From assembly GCA_020027965.1 (NCBI GenBank), contig JAHRHE010000012.1, positions 1 to 37,147 on the forward strand: 37,147 nt of DNA. The letters are read 5' to 3'. Each line of letters opens with the position of its first letter. The first letter of the stretch is position 1. Shown in pieces: positions 9,219 to 17,878 of this stretch. A model generated the notes under the pieces. The model ran no database searches and had not been told where the DNA came from. It was given only the letters and a program-made list of their open reading frames with translations. A program made the position numbers and the translations under genes. This DNA comes from Nitrospirota bacterium. Lineage in GTDB: Bacteria > Nitrospirota > Nitrospiria > Nitrospirales > Nitrospiraceae.

Positions 9219-9256
9219 CTTGACCTCAACCGCGGAGGTGCGGTCAAGGTCTTTTT
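9219..9256 (+). terminator. Probable terminator after the PilZ gene
   Basis: CTTGACC (9219-9225) pairs with GGTCAAG (9242-9248), and ACCGC/GCGGT can form an alternative inner stem. A T5 run follows at 9252-9256. It overlaps the last codons of the convergent MASE1-PAS gene, a common arrangement for convergent genes. Confidence 0.5.
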
Positions 9257-10749
9257 GTGCTCTCATCCGAGACCCGCCGCCAACCCGGGTAGAATTGGTC
9301 CAGGCATTCGGGGCACATGCCGTGCGTGAACTCTGCATCTGAATGCTTTTTAAGATAGGCTTCGATCTGTTCCCAGTAGCCGTCGTCGTTGCGGATTTTC
9401 TTGCACGCCGCGCAAATGGGCAAGAGGCCACGTAAGGTTTTCACCCTTTCCAGCGCGACGCTCAGTTCCAGAACAAGTCCCTTCCGTTCCTCCTCCGCTC
9501 TCTTGCGCTCCGTCACATCGCGCGTGATCGACGACGCTCCGATGACCCTGTCCCTGTCATCCTTAATCGGGGACACCGTCAAAGAGACATAAATAGGAGT
9601 GCCATCTTTTCTGATCCGTAGGGTTTCAAAATGGTCGATGCATTCACCGCGCTCGAGTTTTTCCAGAATTTCGCGCTCCTCGTTGTGGAGGTCTGGCGGA
9701 ACCAGGATCGTAATCGGCTGATCGAGCACCTCTTCGGACCGATAGCCAAACATCTTTTGGGCGGCCTGGTTCCAGCTCAGAATCATGCCAGCCAGCGTTT
9801 TCCCAATTATTGCATCATTCGAGGACTCTACAATGGCTGCAAGTTGAGCCAGCTTCTGTTCCGTCCGTCTTCGCTCTGAGACGGTGGCGGCCAGTGCAAG
9901 GGCCATGACGGCAATCACGCTCACAAATACCTGGAGTAACAAAAGGGACTCGTTCTGCTCGCCCTGCACAAATGGCCCAAACCCTACTAATGTGCCCCAG
10001 ATGGCGATCCCGGACAGCAAAAAGCTGACCGTGACGGTGGCCCGGCGACCGAATTGAGCTGCCGACCACACGAGGATCGGAATGCACAGATACTCGAGCG
10101 GATAATGTCTTACATCAGTGGGAAGGAGCCCGCCAAAGACGAGCAGGCCTACAAGCCCTAGGAACAGCAGTAAGAAGGCGGCTTGGTATACCTGACGACG
10201 ATTCCATCGCAGCTGAGGTTTGGCGTGCCAGAGAACCACCAGCGGTGTCACAATCAGGGCACCCGCCGCATCCCCCAGCCACCACGTCAACCAAATTGTC
10301 CCATAGCTCGTCCAACTCGCGAAGCCGCCAAGAGCCAGGCTCGACACGCCGAACGTGGCGCTAATGGTTGTACTCAACAGACCGGCAAGGAGGGTGAATC
10401 TGAAAATATCCTGTGGGTGGTCGAAGACGTCACGGCCATGTGCAAACCGGTTCACGAGGTACGCGCCCACCAGGCCTTCAAGCGTGTTCCCGGTCGCGAT
10501 ACCGAGTGTCGTGGCAACCGTGCCTTCGGTGGCGATGTTCACCAGGAAGGCGCCCAGGAAAATGGCAGGCCAGATGCGATATCCAAGGATCAGGACAGCA
10601 GCCAGCGCGAGACCCGTCGGTGGCCAGACCGCGGTCGCGCTCGTGTGCACGAAGGCCAGCATGAGTCCGAGCTTGGCGACAACAATATATATGAGGGTGA
10701 GGAGGACGATCGTGACGAGAGGCTTTGGGGGTCTCATCGTAGGATTCAT
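9244..10749 (-). CDS. MASE1-PAS membrane sensor with a C-terminal Cys-rich motif and no kinase domain
   Basis: A 501-residue protein. Residues ~8-290 form a MASE1 membrane sensor with about eight hydrophobic helices (ATAVWPPTGLALAAVL and WWLGDAAGALIVTPL are characteristic). Residues ~300-420 are a PAS domain (SSNDAIIGKTLAGMILSWN through DVTERKRAEEE). The last ~60 residues contain ICAACKKIRNDDGYW and HGMCPECLDQFYP, a paired-cysteine module that I recall at the ends of PAS and receiver proteins of environmental bacteria. It could bind metal. There is no HisKA, HATPase, GGDEF or EAL domain, so the output is unknown; it may act by contacting another protein. The start could be the first ATG or the one four codons later. 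Confidence 0.85.
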   Translation of the reverse strand: MNPTMRPPKPLVTIVLLTLIYIVVAKLGLMLAFVHTSATAVWPPTGLALAAVLILGYRIWPAIFLGAFLVNIATEGTVATTLGIATGNTLEGLVGAYLVNRFAHGRDVFDHPQDIFRFTLLAGLLSTTISATFGVSSLALGGFASWTSYGTIWLTWWLGDAAGALIVTPLVVLWHAKPQLRWNRRQVYQAAFLLLFLGLVGLLVFGGLLPTDVRHYPLEYLCIPILVWSAAQFGRRATVTVSFLLSGIAIWGTLVGFGPFVQGEQNESLLLLQVFVSVIAVMALALAATVSERRRTEQKLAQLAAIVESSNDAIIGKTLAGMILSWNQAAQKMFGYRSEEVLDQPITILVPPDLHNEEREILEKLERGECIDHFETLRIRKDGTPIYVSLTVSPIKDDRDRVIGASSITRDVTERKRAEEERKGLVLELSVALERVKTLRGLLPICAACKKIRNDDGYWEQIEAYLKKHSDAEFTHGMCPECLDQFYPGWRRVSDESTKRP

Positions 10750-10914
10750 GGCGTTGGCCTGCGCGTGAACGGGTGTACAGGCGACGATAGCACGCTCTAC
10801 AGAGAAAACAAAGGGGGGGGTGTTCTGAAGCTGCGCGGAGGAGATGTCCTCCGCGCTCTTGGGGCAGCTCGATGGGACCGGCCCATTCGCTCTCCGGGAG
10901 AGCGGTGCAGGCCC

Positions 10915-11460
10915 CTACTTGACCTTTTCCCAGTAGTCGATGAAGACGCCTGGCCGCGTCGCTTTGAACTTGTCACCCTCGAAAACGAGGGAGGGCTCCC
11001 CGTGGAGCGGAAGCTGGAACTCGATACGCCCTTCCTTGATCGTCACCGGCGAGGAGCCGGTCGCACTTGATGGGTCGTAGCTGATCCCTTTGCCGCCCAT
11101 CTCGTCGTTGACCATGAAGTCGAGGCTCTTCTCGCTGTATTCCTTGTCGGTGAGTTTGTAGGTCGCGATGTTAGAGACAGAGAAGGACTTGCCCTTCGCA
11201 TCTTTCCAGTGCACGTTAAAGTTTCGGTACTCCTTCGTGAACGTGAGCAGCCCCACCACCTCCGGCGGGCCTTGCTTCGTGCCGTCCGGCAACTCTCGGT
11301 ACACCAGCCTGTAGGTACCTTCGATAGTGACCCCCTTCGTCTCCGGACCGGGCGTCTTCGATGCCTCGCATGCCGCCTGACTCGCGGCTGCGACTAGTGC
11401 AAACAGGCCGACGAGGACGGACGTCGGCCTCTTCTTTATGTTCAGCCTGGAATACATCAT
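10915..11460 (-). CDS. Small exported protein, lipocalin-like fold suggested
   Basis: A 181-residue protein. The start at 11460 is set by GGAGAG just upstream (GAAAGGAGAGC-ATG); the frame runs further upstream but has no ribosome site there. Residues 1-33 form a signal peptide with SQAAC at its end, which could be a weak lipobox or a normal cleavage site. Residues ~45-180 start with GTYRLVYRELPDGT and contain alternating strands (VGLLTFTKEYRNFNVHW), resembling the lipocalin-like domain of small uncharacterised proteins. Its promoter (11510-11538) faces away from that of mltC, so the two genes are divergent. Confidence 0.7.
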   Translation of the reverse strand: MMYSRLNIKKRPTSVLVGLFALVAAASQAACEASKTPGPETKGVTIEGTYRLVYRELPDGTKQGPPEVVGLLTFTKEYRNFNVHWKDAKGKSFSVSNIATYKLTDKEYSEKSLDFMVNDEMGGKGISYDPSSATGSSPVTIKEGRIEFQLPLHGEPSLVFEGDKFKATRPGVFIDYWEKVK

Positions 11461-11509
11461 GCTCTCCTTTCGATAGGCCGGAGGGTCAACCGGGGACGTG
11501 AACGAAATA

Positions 11510-11538
11510 AGTTTAGGCGTCTCTGGCCTCTTGTGCAA
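11510..11538 (-). promoter_or_regulatory. Sigma-70-type promoter for the exported protein gene
   Basis: On the minus strand TTGCAC (11538-11533) and TAAACT (11515-11510) are separated by exactly 17 bases. They lie about 50 bases before the start at 11460. Confidence 0.5.
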
Positions 11539-11565
11539 GCGTTTCTCGGTGCGGAGGCTGCTCGG

Positions 11566-11594
11566 TTGACGAAGGTGGGGTGGGACGGTAGGAT
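11566..11594 (+). promoter_or_regulatory. Sigma-70-type promoter for mltC
   Basis: TTGACG (11566-11571) and TAGGAT (11589-11594) are separated by 17 bases, 74 bases before the mltC start codon. The opposite promoter at 11510-11538 starts in the same intergenic space. Confidence 0.55.
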
Positions 11595-11668
11595 GAGACA
11601 CGGGGCTCGCGAATGAGCGAGCCCGGGTGGTGAGGTCGCGAGCACGGCGCGGGTGAGCGGGTGAACTC

Positions 11669-12931
11669 ATGAAGTCGACGCACATGCTGGTACTTCTTGC
11701 AGTGACGGGCCTGTCCGTCGCGGCGGGGTGTGAGACCACGGAGCGGGTGCTCGGCACGGCCGAGCGCGCCGTGACGAGCCGCACGGGAAAGACCGTCCTC
11801 GACATTGCCCAGAGCAAGGACCCGGAGCAGGTGCTCAAGAAGCGGCTCGAGAGCTACGAGCGCGATCCCGCTGCGCTGCTGAGGGATGTACGCGCCGTCC
11901 AGCGGGACTTCGAAACCCTGATGGCGCACTTGCGCGGAGAGGTAGGGAAGACCTGGGGGAAAAAAGAAGTGAAGCTGCCCGAGCGCAAGCGCTACGTCAA
12001 GTACACCCAGAATTACCGCAGCCGCGCGATCGTGGATTTTGACGCGGGCGAGATCCTCGTAGAGACCCTGGACGACAAGGATCCGAGCGGGAGCCTCAAG
12101 AGCGCCATCGTGACGACCTTGCTCACTCCCAATGACCCCCGAGCCGTGGACCTGTTCTCGGACAAGGCGATCACGCTCACCGGCGACAAGGAACCCTACC
12201 TGCTGGGGCTCGTGGTGGATCAGGACGGCAAGCCGGTGCGCGCGCCGGCCGAGGCCGAGCGGTTCGCGGCCTATCTACTCGAAAAGCGGTCTGGCACGCG
12301 CCCCATCGAGCAGGAGGGGACCACCAGGACGGCGCGGTACGTGACCATGGCCATGGTCACGAACTTCGCGCACAAGCAAGCGGAAAAGTACCGTCCCATG
12401 GTCACCCAATTCGCCGAGCAGTATCAGATCAGCCCCAGCCTCGTCTTTGCGATCATCCGGACGGAAAGCAACTTCAATCCCTTTGCGGTGAGCTCGGCGC
12501 CCGCGTATGGGCTGATGCAGCTTGTGCCCACGAGCGGGGGCCGCGAGGCCTACCGGCGTGCGAAGGGGCGTGACGCGATTCCCTCGCGGGACTACCTGTT
12601 CGACCCGGACAATAACATCGAGCTGGGGACAGCCTACCTGAACGTGCTGAGCCATCACCAACTGGAGCCGGTGGCGAATGCGGTGTCGCGCGAGTACTGC
12701 GTGATCTCCGCGTATAACACCGGCCCGAGCAACGTGCTGCGCGCCTTCTCCAAGGATCAGGTCGCGGCGGTGAACCAGATCAACAGCCTGCACCCCGCGG
12801 AGGTCTATGAGAAGTTGCGGAAAAGCCTGCCCTACCAGGAAACCCGCGAGTATCTCTCCAAGGTCGTCACCTTCCGGAAAGAATTCGTCAGCGCCTCGGC
12901 GGCCGTTGAGGCGGGGTCCGCCGGACGTTAG
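11669..12931 (+). CDS. mltC: Membrane-bound lytic murein transglycosylase MltC-type lipoprotein
   Basis: A 420-residue lipoprotein. The signal ends in the lipobox VAAGC (cysteine near residue 21), which predicts an outer-membrane lipid anchor. Residues ~60-220 match the MltC N-terminal region (DUF3393), including YTQNYRSRAIVDFDAGEILVET. Residues ~240-400 are the SLT domain: ESNFNPFAVS with the catalytic glutamate at residue 266, AYGLMQLVP, then AYNTGPSNVLR. The enzyme cleaves the MurNAc-GlcNAc bond of peptidoglycan, forming a 1,6-anhydro end. It is somewhat longer than the E. coli protein. It is the first and only gene of its plus-strand unit. Confidence 0.92.
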   Translation: MKSTHMLVLLAVTGLSVAAGCETTERVLGTAERAVTSRTGKTVLDIAQSKDPEQVLKKRLESYERDPAALLRDVRAVQRDFETLMAHLRGEVGKTWGKKEVKLPERKRYVKYTQNYRSRAIVDFDAGEILVETLDDKDPSGSLKSAIVTTLLTPNDPRAVDLFSDKAITLTGDKEPYLLGLVVDQDGKPVRAPAEAERFAAYLLEKRSGTRPIEQEGTTRTARYVTMAMVTNFAHKQAEKYRPMVTQFAEQYQISPSLVFAIIRTESNFNPFAVSSAPAYGLMQLVPTSGGREAYRRAKGRDAIPSRDYLFDPDNNIELGTAYLNVLSHHQLEPVANAVSREYCVISAYNTGPSNVLRAFSKDQVAAVNQINSLHPAEVYEKLRKSLPYQETREYLSKVVTFRKEFVSASAAVEAGSAGR

Positions 12932-13231
12932 GCGAGCCGTGTGCGCTCAGCGCTCCGTCGCCGGTCACCTTCCATTCTGAACCCATTGAGCTGTGCCAGC
13001 CATCTGCAGAGCCACCTGGTTGGCCTGCAAGGTCGGCCTCTGGGCGCGTCTGGTGCATGAGCCGATGGGACTCGATTGGAGCGTCGGACTGTCAGTCTCA
13101 CAGTCTTTCTGAACAGGTGCGTGTTACAGGATGGATGAAGAAGAAAGGCGCGTATCGCAGGATGGGAAGGGGACAGCCCGTGAGGACTGTCCCCTTGCGA
13201 GGCTGCCGGGTAGGGCTCCGCCGAGCGCTCG
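12932..13231. other. Intergenic region between convergent mltC and haemoglobin genes
   Basis: Apart from the 10-base-pair hairpin at 13167-13196 I see no gene or promoter here. Confidence 0.6.
13167..13196. terminator. Perfect hairpin between convergent genes
   Basis: AAGGGGACAG (13167-13176) pairs perfectly with CTGTCCCCTT (13187-13196) around a 10-base loop. No T-run follows on either strand. It may stop transcription from both sides or be a short dispersed hairpin. Confidence 0.4.
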
Positions 13232-13705
13232 TCAGTTGGTCTTCTGTGCCAGAGGGGCCTCGACGATGTCTTTCTTCATCGGCCCCAGGGCGCCCAGCAG
13301 TTCCTTTTTCTCACGCTCGGGTACCTTGAACTGACTGAGCGTCGCAACCAGATCCCCAACCAGCGCGTCGAATTCTTCGCTCGTGATCCGCATGCCGGCA
13401 TGCGTGGTTTTCATGTCCCGACCGGTGTAGGTGCAGGGCCCACCGGAGGCCTGGCAAATCTGCTCCACGAGCAGCATCTTCAATCTCGGGATGTTGGCAT
13501 TGGCAAACTTTCCGTTAATCCGGTTGTCGGCCGCGACACGACCGACGAAGTCATCAACCACGGCTGTAATCGCCGGTTTGCCGCCCAGGCGATCGTACAG
13601 CGACGCCTCCGGGGCCTTAGTGGTGGTGCTGTCCATTATGCTGCACCCCGCTGCAGCGACGGCCATCCCGAGGATGGCAACCCATGAGATCACACGCATG
13701 TGCAT
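13232..13705 (-). CDS. Exported group I truncated haemoglobin lipoprotein
   Basis: A 157-residue protein with a strong ribosome site (AGGAGG eight bases before ATG). Residues 1-21 are a lipoprotein signal with lipobox AAAGC (Cys21). The globin part starts at SLYDRLGGKPAITAVVDDF, the standard entry of group I truncated haemoglobins. It continues with NANIPRLKMLLVEQICQASGGPCTYTGRDM and reaches the haem-ligand histidine in KTTHAGMRI (His102). Ordinary members are cytosolic; the lipobox places this one at the membrane in the periplasm, where it could bind O2, NO or nitrite-related ligands. The only cytochrome or electron-transfer candidate in view is the distant GMC oxidoreductase. Confidence 0.88.
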   Translation of the reverse strand: MHMRVISWVAILGMAVAAAGCSIMDSTTTKAPEASLYDRLGGKPAITAVVDDFVGRVAADNRINGKFANANIPRLKMLLVEQICQASGGPCTYTGRDMKTTHAGMRITSEEFDALVGDLVATLSQFKVPEREKKELLGALGPMKKDIVEAPLAQKTN

Positions 13706-13933
13706 AGCTCTTTCCTCCTGTTAAAGTTGAGGGTGTGAGTCCTAGGCTCCGCAGACTCCTCTGCTCGCGGGCGGCCTGACCGGAGCCGCTCATGTACCCC
13801 CCTACGAACAGAGCCGGGGAGTCGGATTTCTAGACCGCCGGCCCGCTCGTGGGCCTCCTGTGAAAGGTGCTATAGTCCCGCCTCAACCAATCCGATCTCC
13901 CCCTTCACCTCGTACAGGTCTCGGGGGTGGAGT

Positions 13934-14227
13934 ATGGGCACGCAACTGATGCAGCCCGGACTGCGTGCCGACGAGCTGGAGTGGGCCGGCCTGATTCTCG
14001 AACGGCGTGGGGCGACCAGGCTGCGTTGTGCGCCCTGTACGACTCAACCAGTGCCCGCATTCATGGAGTGGTCCTGAAGATACTGGGCGATCACGCGTCC
14101 GCCGAAGATGCTCTTCTCCGATCCGGTGACGGCTCGTACGACCGCACTGGTCCGCATGGCGGCCGGGGCTCGGTACGCACCGCATCGCCATGGGCAGGCT
14201 GAAGAAGTGTAGGTGATGCTGGGGTAA
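13934..14227 (+). pseudogene. Remnant of an ECF sigma factor gene joined to a ChrR-type cupin anti-sigma fragment
   Basis: Starting at ATG 13934, a frame encodes MGTQLMQPGLRADELEWAG and ILERRGAT. Around 14005 it shifts into another frame that reads GDQAALCALYDSTSARIHG, then VVLKILGDHASAEDALL, a recognisable sigma-70 region 2 start. Regions 3 and 4 are absent. From 14120, in a third frame, the sequence reads RTTALVRMAAGARY-APHRHGQAEEV, which fits the cupin motif G(X)5HXH(X)3E(X)6G of ChrR-type anti-sigma factors. The codon after EEV is TAG, replacing an expected Tyr. A deletion has therefore fused the start of a sigma gene to the middle of its regulator, and both are now broken. Confidence 0.7.
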
Positions 14228-14346
14228 GACCAGGGAGACACGGAGGAAGGACGAGAAGGCCAGTCTAAACCCAGACCCCGAGGTGCCTACGCAGTGATTC
14301 CCGAATCGGGATCGCAGACCGGGAGCTTCTGCGCGACTAAGCTCCC

Positions 14347-14715
14347 CTACTCGTAGAAATGGGGTCCAAAGATCGACTTCACCCCGACCAAATACCTCCT
14401 GGTAGGTGTATCGGCAAGAATCGGGCGCGTCCAGCGTACTTCGACCAGCGCCAGGGAATTGGTTGACTTGGTAGGGGTGGGCAGATGGACCTTGATCACC
14501 TGGTCCACCTGAGGGGCCTGATCCATCAGGAGCAACATGCCACCGGAGCTGATGTCGATCGACAGCGCTTCTCCCTGGTGCATGACGATCGTGCCCCCAC
14601 CGAGGTCTTCGCTCATTTCATAGGGACACGATTCTATGAGCTCCATACGCTGTGCGCGGCGTCGCTGTTGACGGATCGGCGTTAACGGCTTGTTAGGGCT
14701 ATTTTGGAGATCCAT
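14347..14715 (-). CDS. PilZ-domain protein
   Basis: A 122-residue protein. The start is placed at 14715, where GGAGG lies seven bases upstream; an earlier ATG at 14766 has none. The basic stretch RQQRRRAQRMEL (with RxxxR-type spacing), then LSIDISSGGMLLL ((D/N)xSxxG is met by DISSGG), and the closing VEVRWTRPILADTPTRRYLVGVKS match PilZ domains. Both c-di-GMP-binding motifs are better kept than in the PilZ protein at 8751, so binding is likelier here. No flagellar or polysaccharide genes are adjacent. The upstream 324 bases are unusually A+T-rich near 14878-14910. Confidence 0.85.
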   Translation of the reverse strand: MDLQNSPNKPLTPIRQQRRRAQRMELIESCPYEMSEDLGGGTIVMHQGEALSIDISSGGMLLLMDQAPQVDQVIKVHLPTPTKSTNSLALVEVRWTRPILADTPTRRYLVGVKSIFGPHFYE

Positions 14716-15039
14716 AGCACTACCTCCGGGATGCCTACACGAGGCCCTCGCTGGGGCCGTAAGCACAAAAGTTCCACTGGGCCTTCAGCGTTCACACACA
14801 GTGCAAACCACGCTCGCTGATTATGCCATGAGCAAACCACATGCCCGAGTAAAGAATCCATTCCTAAATTGCAACATGTTAATAATAATAATTAATATTT
14901 GATGACGGTGGCTTTGGGAGGGATGGAAATTCGTTTAAAAATGGCCAGGACGTACAATTTTGTACACTGAAAAGGCTGCACCATACAGTTGGCAGGCAGC
15001 CTCCGAACTCGTCCGGGATCAAACAGGACATGGGTAGCT
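14716..15039. other. A+T-rich intergenic region upstream of the PilZ gene
   Basis: The stretch 14875-14905 is a run of TAATAA-type repeats, far richer in A+T than its surroundings, and probably serves as the promoter-proximal region of the minus-strand PilZ gene. I see no gene here. Confidence 0.4.
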
Positions 15040-16605
15040 TCATGGCGAAGCCTTCCGTCCTTGCGGACCGTTGGAATGCAGAGGCCGGATCCGCCGCACC
15101 ACAAACGGCAGCATCGCACCGGCCACCAGACATCCCCAACCGAGGGCAAGGACTGACCAGGCCAGCGCCGGCGAAACGAGAGCCACGCGGGCCCACCAGA
15201 CCACCGGCCCAAGAGCAACACGGGTGAGTGACCGGAGCGCCCCAGACCTTCCGATGACACGGGCGAGCGGCGGACTGAGCCGATAATAGGCGGCGATGAT
15301 GAGCCGTCCCGGTGCATGCGTGAGCAGGGATCGGTCCCGGAACTCCCGAAGGACCTGCACCTCGGCAGCCAGGGGTGAGCCGAACGCCGCCGTCGCAATG
15401 AAGCATCCGCCGCCACCACCTCCGCCACCTCCGCTCGTTGGCGGGGGCGGTGCTGGAGGTGAAGACGTATTCATGATCCGGTGGACGGTGCCCCCGAGTC
15501 CGACGACGTAAATCTCTCCAACTTCATCTTCACCGAACGATGAGATGCTCAGCCCCGTGTTGAGCAGCAAGGTTTGGGTGCCCCCGCTCATCGGTGGGAA
15601 GAGCTGAAATATTTCGCCGGTGCAAAAGTCGCCATAGAGATACGTGCCCGCCGGGAAGGTCGCGACGGAACCGCGATACAGGTACCCTCCGATGATTGAG
15701 CAACGTCCTCCACCGTGGTCGTACTCGACGATCGGCGTGACAAAGCCTCCTGCACCGCAGAGCGAGGGGTCCAGGCCGGTGCAGAGGCTCCCTTCGAACA
15801 CGCGCCAGCCGTAATTGCCGCCCTTGGTGATGATGTCGATTTCCTCTCTCGCACCTTGGCCGACGTCACCGGCAAAGAGGAGACCCGTCAGGCGATCAAA
15901 CGACCAGCGGAAGGGGTTCCGCAGCCCGACCGCATAGATCTCATCCCGCCCGGGAGTGGCGCCGAAGAACGGATTGTCGGGCGGGGACGAGTAAGGGATC
16001 AACCCGTTCGGCATATCAATATTAATACGTAACATCTTGCCAAGCAACTCGTTGATGTTCTGCGCGCGGTTGCCAGGGTCATTGCCGGAGCCGCCGTCGC
16101 CCATCCCGATATAGAGAAAGCCGTCTGGGCCGAACTCGATCATCCCTCCGTTGTGATTGGCAAACGGCTGCGGGATGACCAGGAAGACGGTCTCTTGAGT
16201 ATCGGCCACATTTGGATTCGAGAGAGAGGCCCGGTACTCGGCGATCACGGTCGCCCCGTCTGGCTGGCGCGTATAGTTGACGAAGAAGCGGCGGTTCGTC
16301 GGGTAATTGGGATGAAACGCCAGGCCGAGCAGACCGCGCTCGCCGCCGGACAGGACTTTAGGGATGATGTCCAGGAACAGGGTTGGCGTGGTCGCTTGCG
16401 GCTGGAGCACCTTGATGCGGCCCGTCTGCTCGACAATGAACAATCGGTTGGTGCCGTCGTGAGCGCTGGTCACGTAGACGGGGCTGGAGAGACCCGTCAG
16501 GAGCTCCTCAAGCTGAATGGCGGCGAAGGCAGGGCAGAGAGAGAGCAACACAGTCAGGCCGCTCAGCGCGCCGACGCGCAATTTAGTGAATCGGGTTGGG
16601 ATCAT
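15040..16605 (-). CDS. Secreted PQQ-dependent sugar dehydrogenase-like beta-propeller with CFI-box C-terminus
   Basis: A 521-residue protein. A signal peptide covers residues 1-28 (CPAFAA). Residues ~30-380 form a glucose/sorbosone dehydrogenase-type six-bladed propeller: [50 protein letters not shown] (histidine in a catalytic position), and [12 protein letters not shown]. The C-terminus has a proline-rich linker, nine glycines and then [19 protein letters not shown], the CFI-box module that I recall from secreted proteins of environmental bacteria. It ends with one or two hydrophobic helices and a basic tail. The module may anchor or sort the protein at the cell surface. The family oxidises soluble aldoses with PQQ; no PQQ synthesis genes are in view. 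Confidence 0.88.
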   Translation of the reverse strand: MIPTRFTKLRVGALSGLTVLLSLCPAFAAIQLEELLTGLSSPVYVTSAHDGTNRLFIVEQTGRIKVLQPQATTPTLFLDIIPKVLSGGERGLLGLAFHPNYPTNRRFFVNYTRQPDGATVIAEYRASLSNPNVADTQETVFLVIPQPFANHNGGMIEFGPDGFLYIGMGDGGSGNDPGNRAQNINELLGKMLRINIDMPNGLIPYSSPPDNPFFGATPGRDEIYAVGLRNPFRWSFDRLTGLLFAGDVGQGAREEIDIITKGGNYGWRVFEGSLCTGLDPSLCGAGGFVTPIVEYDHGGGRCSIIGGYLYRGSVATFPAGTYLYGDFCTGEIFQLFPPMSGGTQTLLLNTGLSISSFGEDEVGEIYVVGLGGTVHRIMNTSSPPAPPPPTSGGGGGGGGGCFIATAAFGSPLAAEVQVLREFRDRSLLTHAPGRLIIAAYYRLSPPLARVIGRSGALRSLTRVALGPVVWWARVALVSPALAWSVLALGWGCLVAGAMLPFVVRRIRPLHSNGPQGRKASP

Positions 16606-16717
16606 CTGCGGCCCATGTCCTCAGCGACGTGCATCGAGTGCGATGCTGTCAGTCCTTGGTCATCCCGCAAACCGCAAGAATCATGCCCGCGTGGAGCGCT
16701 TCCCCCAGTCTTTACTG

Positions 16718-17269
16718 TTACCAGAGACGAGGAGGGGATTCCTCGGCAGCCGACGGCGGGTAGGTGACTGTGTCATGATCGAGCCGGGCAAAAGGCGTGA
16801 GGGAATGGGCCTCCGCACTCGCGGCCGACAGGATGTGTCGAACCGTCCAGCCTCGAGCGACCAGCGCGTCCGCAATCAGCATGCGATGGCATCGCCACGG
16901 AACGGCCTCCGCGCACATGATGCAAGTCCGGGTTTTCATGCTATACGCCATGAGCTCTTCTAACGCTCTCGAGAACGTTTCGGTCTGCATGTAGTCCGCA
17001 TAGCCGCGGAAGCCGGCGCTCCGCCATCCCAGGTTGATCGAGTCCGGCCGGGCTTTTCGGCGGCCACCCAATGCCGGGAGATGGTGATAGTGCAGGCCGG
17101 CCCTCGCCAGGCTCTCGGCGAGCGCCTGCGTGTTGAACTGAGGATTTCTCCGAGAGAACGGGATGAGGCGAACGTCCACGACGAGCGAGATGCCCTGCGC
17201 CTTCACCAGCGCCAGAACTTCCTCGATCGGCCGCGTGGAATGCCCGATGGTCCACAGAAGGAGCGACAT
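16718..17269 (-). CDS. DUF488-family protein
   Basis: A 183-residue protein with the DUF488 signature: LWTIGHSTRPIEEVLALV, VVDVRLIPFSRRNPQFN and MCAEAVPWRCHRMLIAD. The family is widespread and biochemically uncharacterised. The conserved cysteines and His suggest an enzymatic or nucleic-acid role, but none is assigned. The gap of 112 bases to the sugar dehydrogenase downstream leaves co-transcription open. No clear ribosome site precedes the ATG at 17269. Confidence 0.85.
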   Translation of the reverse strand: MSLLLWTIGHSTRPIEEVLALVKAQGISLVVDVRLIPFSRRNPQFNTQALAESLARAGLHYHHLPALGGRRKARPDSINLGWRSAGFRGYADYMQTETFSRALEELMAYSMKTRTCIMCAEAVPWRCHRMLIADALVARGWTVRHILSAASAEAHSLTPFARLDHDTVTYPPSAAEESPPRLW

Positions 17270-17344
17270 GGGTCAAGCTATTATCGCATGTGTCGCGATG
17301 GCGACTTCAAGGAGGGGCCACGAGAGACGCTCGGGTGGGAGGCG

Positions 17345-17878
17345 TTAGGATGGATTCGCGCCGAGCCGCGAACAGAACGTCTCGACGCTCTTGCGGAAGA
17401 GGAACAGTGCGGTGTCCTTCGGCGACGCGGCGACGGCGGAGTCCGTGGCGGCCTGGATGGCTGCGGGGGGGAGGCGAAAGCGACGCGCGACAAAATCGGC
17501 GTCATCCAAGTCGAGATCCGTGCCTCGACGTAATTTAGCGACGATAAAGTCAATCGGGTGGAGAAGGCGAAGCCGGAGCCCAGGTCGCTCCAGCAGAACC
17601 GTGACCCGATCCCGGTAGCCCGGCGGCATAGCGACGACCGACCATCCGGAAATGTTTTCGCCTAAGTCCGCCGGGACTTGATGTTCCTGGAGGAACTGAA
17701 CCAGGGAGTTTAGGTCGCCGACCAGTTCTCCGTCCACATCCTGCGTGACGCGGTTGGTGTAGCCGTAGGCCTGAAGCGCAAGGCCGCCGACAAGCAGGAG
17801 GTCCACCGACACGCCGGTATGCCGGACGTACTCATCGAGTAGCGTGACCAGGTGGTCAGTCGTGAGCGGCGGCGACAA
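17345..17878 (-). CDS. Nucleotidyltransferase of the AbiEii/DUF6036 type
   Basis: A 177-residue protein starting at a TTG with GGAGG nine bases upstream and overlapping the preceding gene by 23 bases. The nucleotidyltransferase core is visible: LLLVGGLALQAYGYTNRVTQDVDGE, in which GG and the DVD pair supply the nucleotide and metal contacts. A third acidic position is likely in PIDFIVAKLRRGTDLDLDD, a segment shared with AbiEii toxins. Such proteins add nucleotides to RNA or protein targets and many act as toxins neutralised by a neighbouring protein. Whether this one is a toxin is inference, based only on fold and on the tight coupling to the upstream gene. Confidence 0.75.
   Translation of the reverse strand: MSPPLTTDHLVTLLDEYVRHTGVSVDLLLVGGLALQAYGYTNRVTQDVDGELVGDLNSLVQFLQEHQVPADLGENISGWSVVAMPPGYRDRVTVLLERPGLRLRLLHPIDFIVAKLRRGTDLDLDDADFVARRFRLPPAAIQAATDSAVAASPKDTALFLFRKSVETFCSRLGANPS

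Noticed and set aside
10811-10819. A run of eight G residues as a phase-variable tract
   Set aside because: It lies between genes, not in a frame or in a recognised promoter, so there is no evidence for switching.
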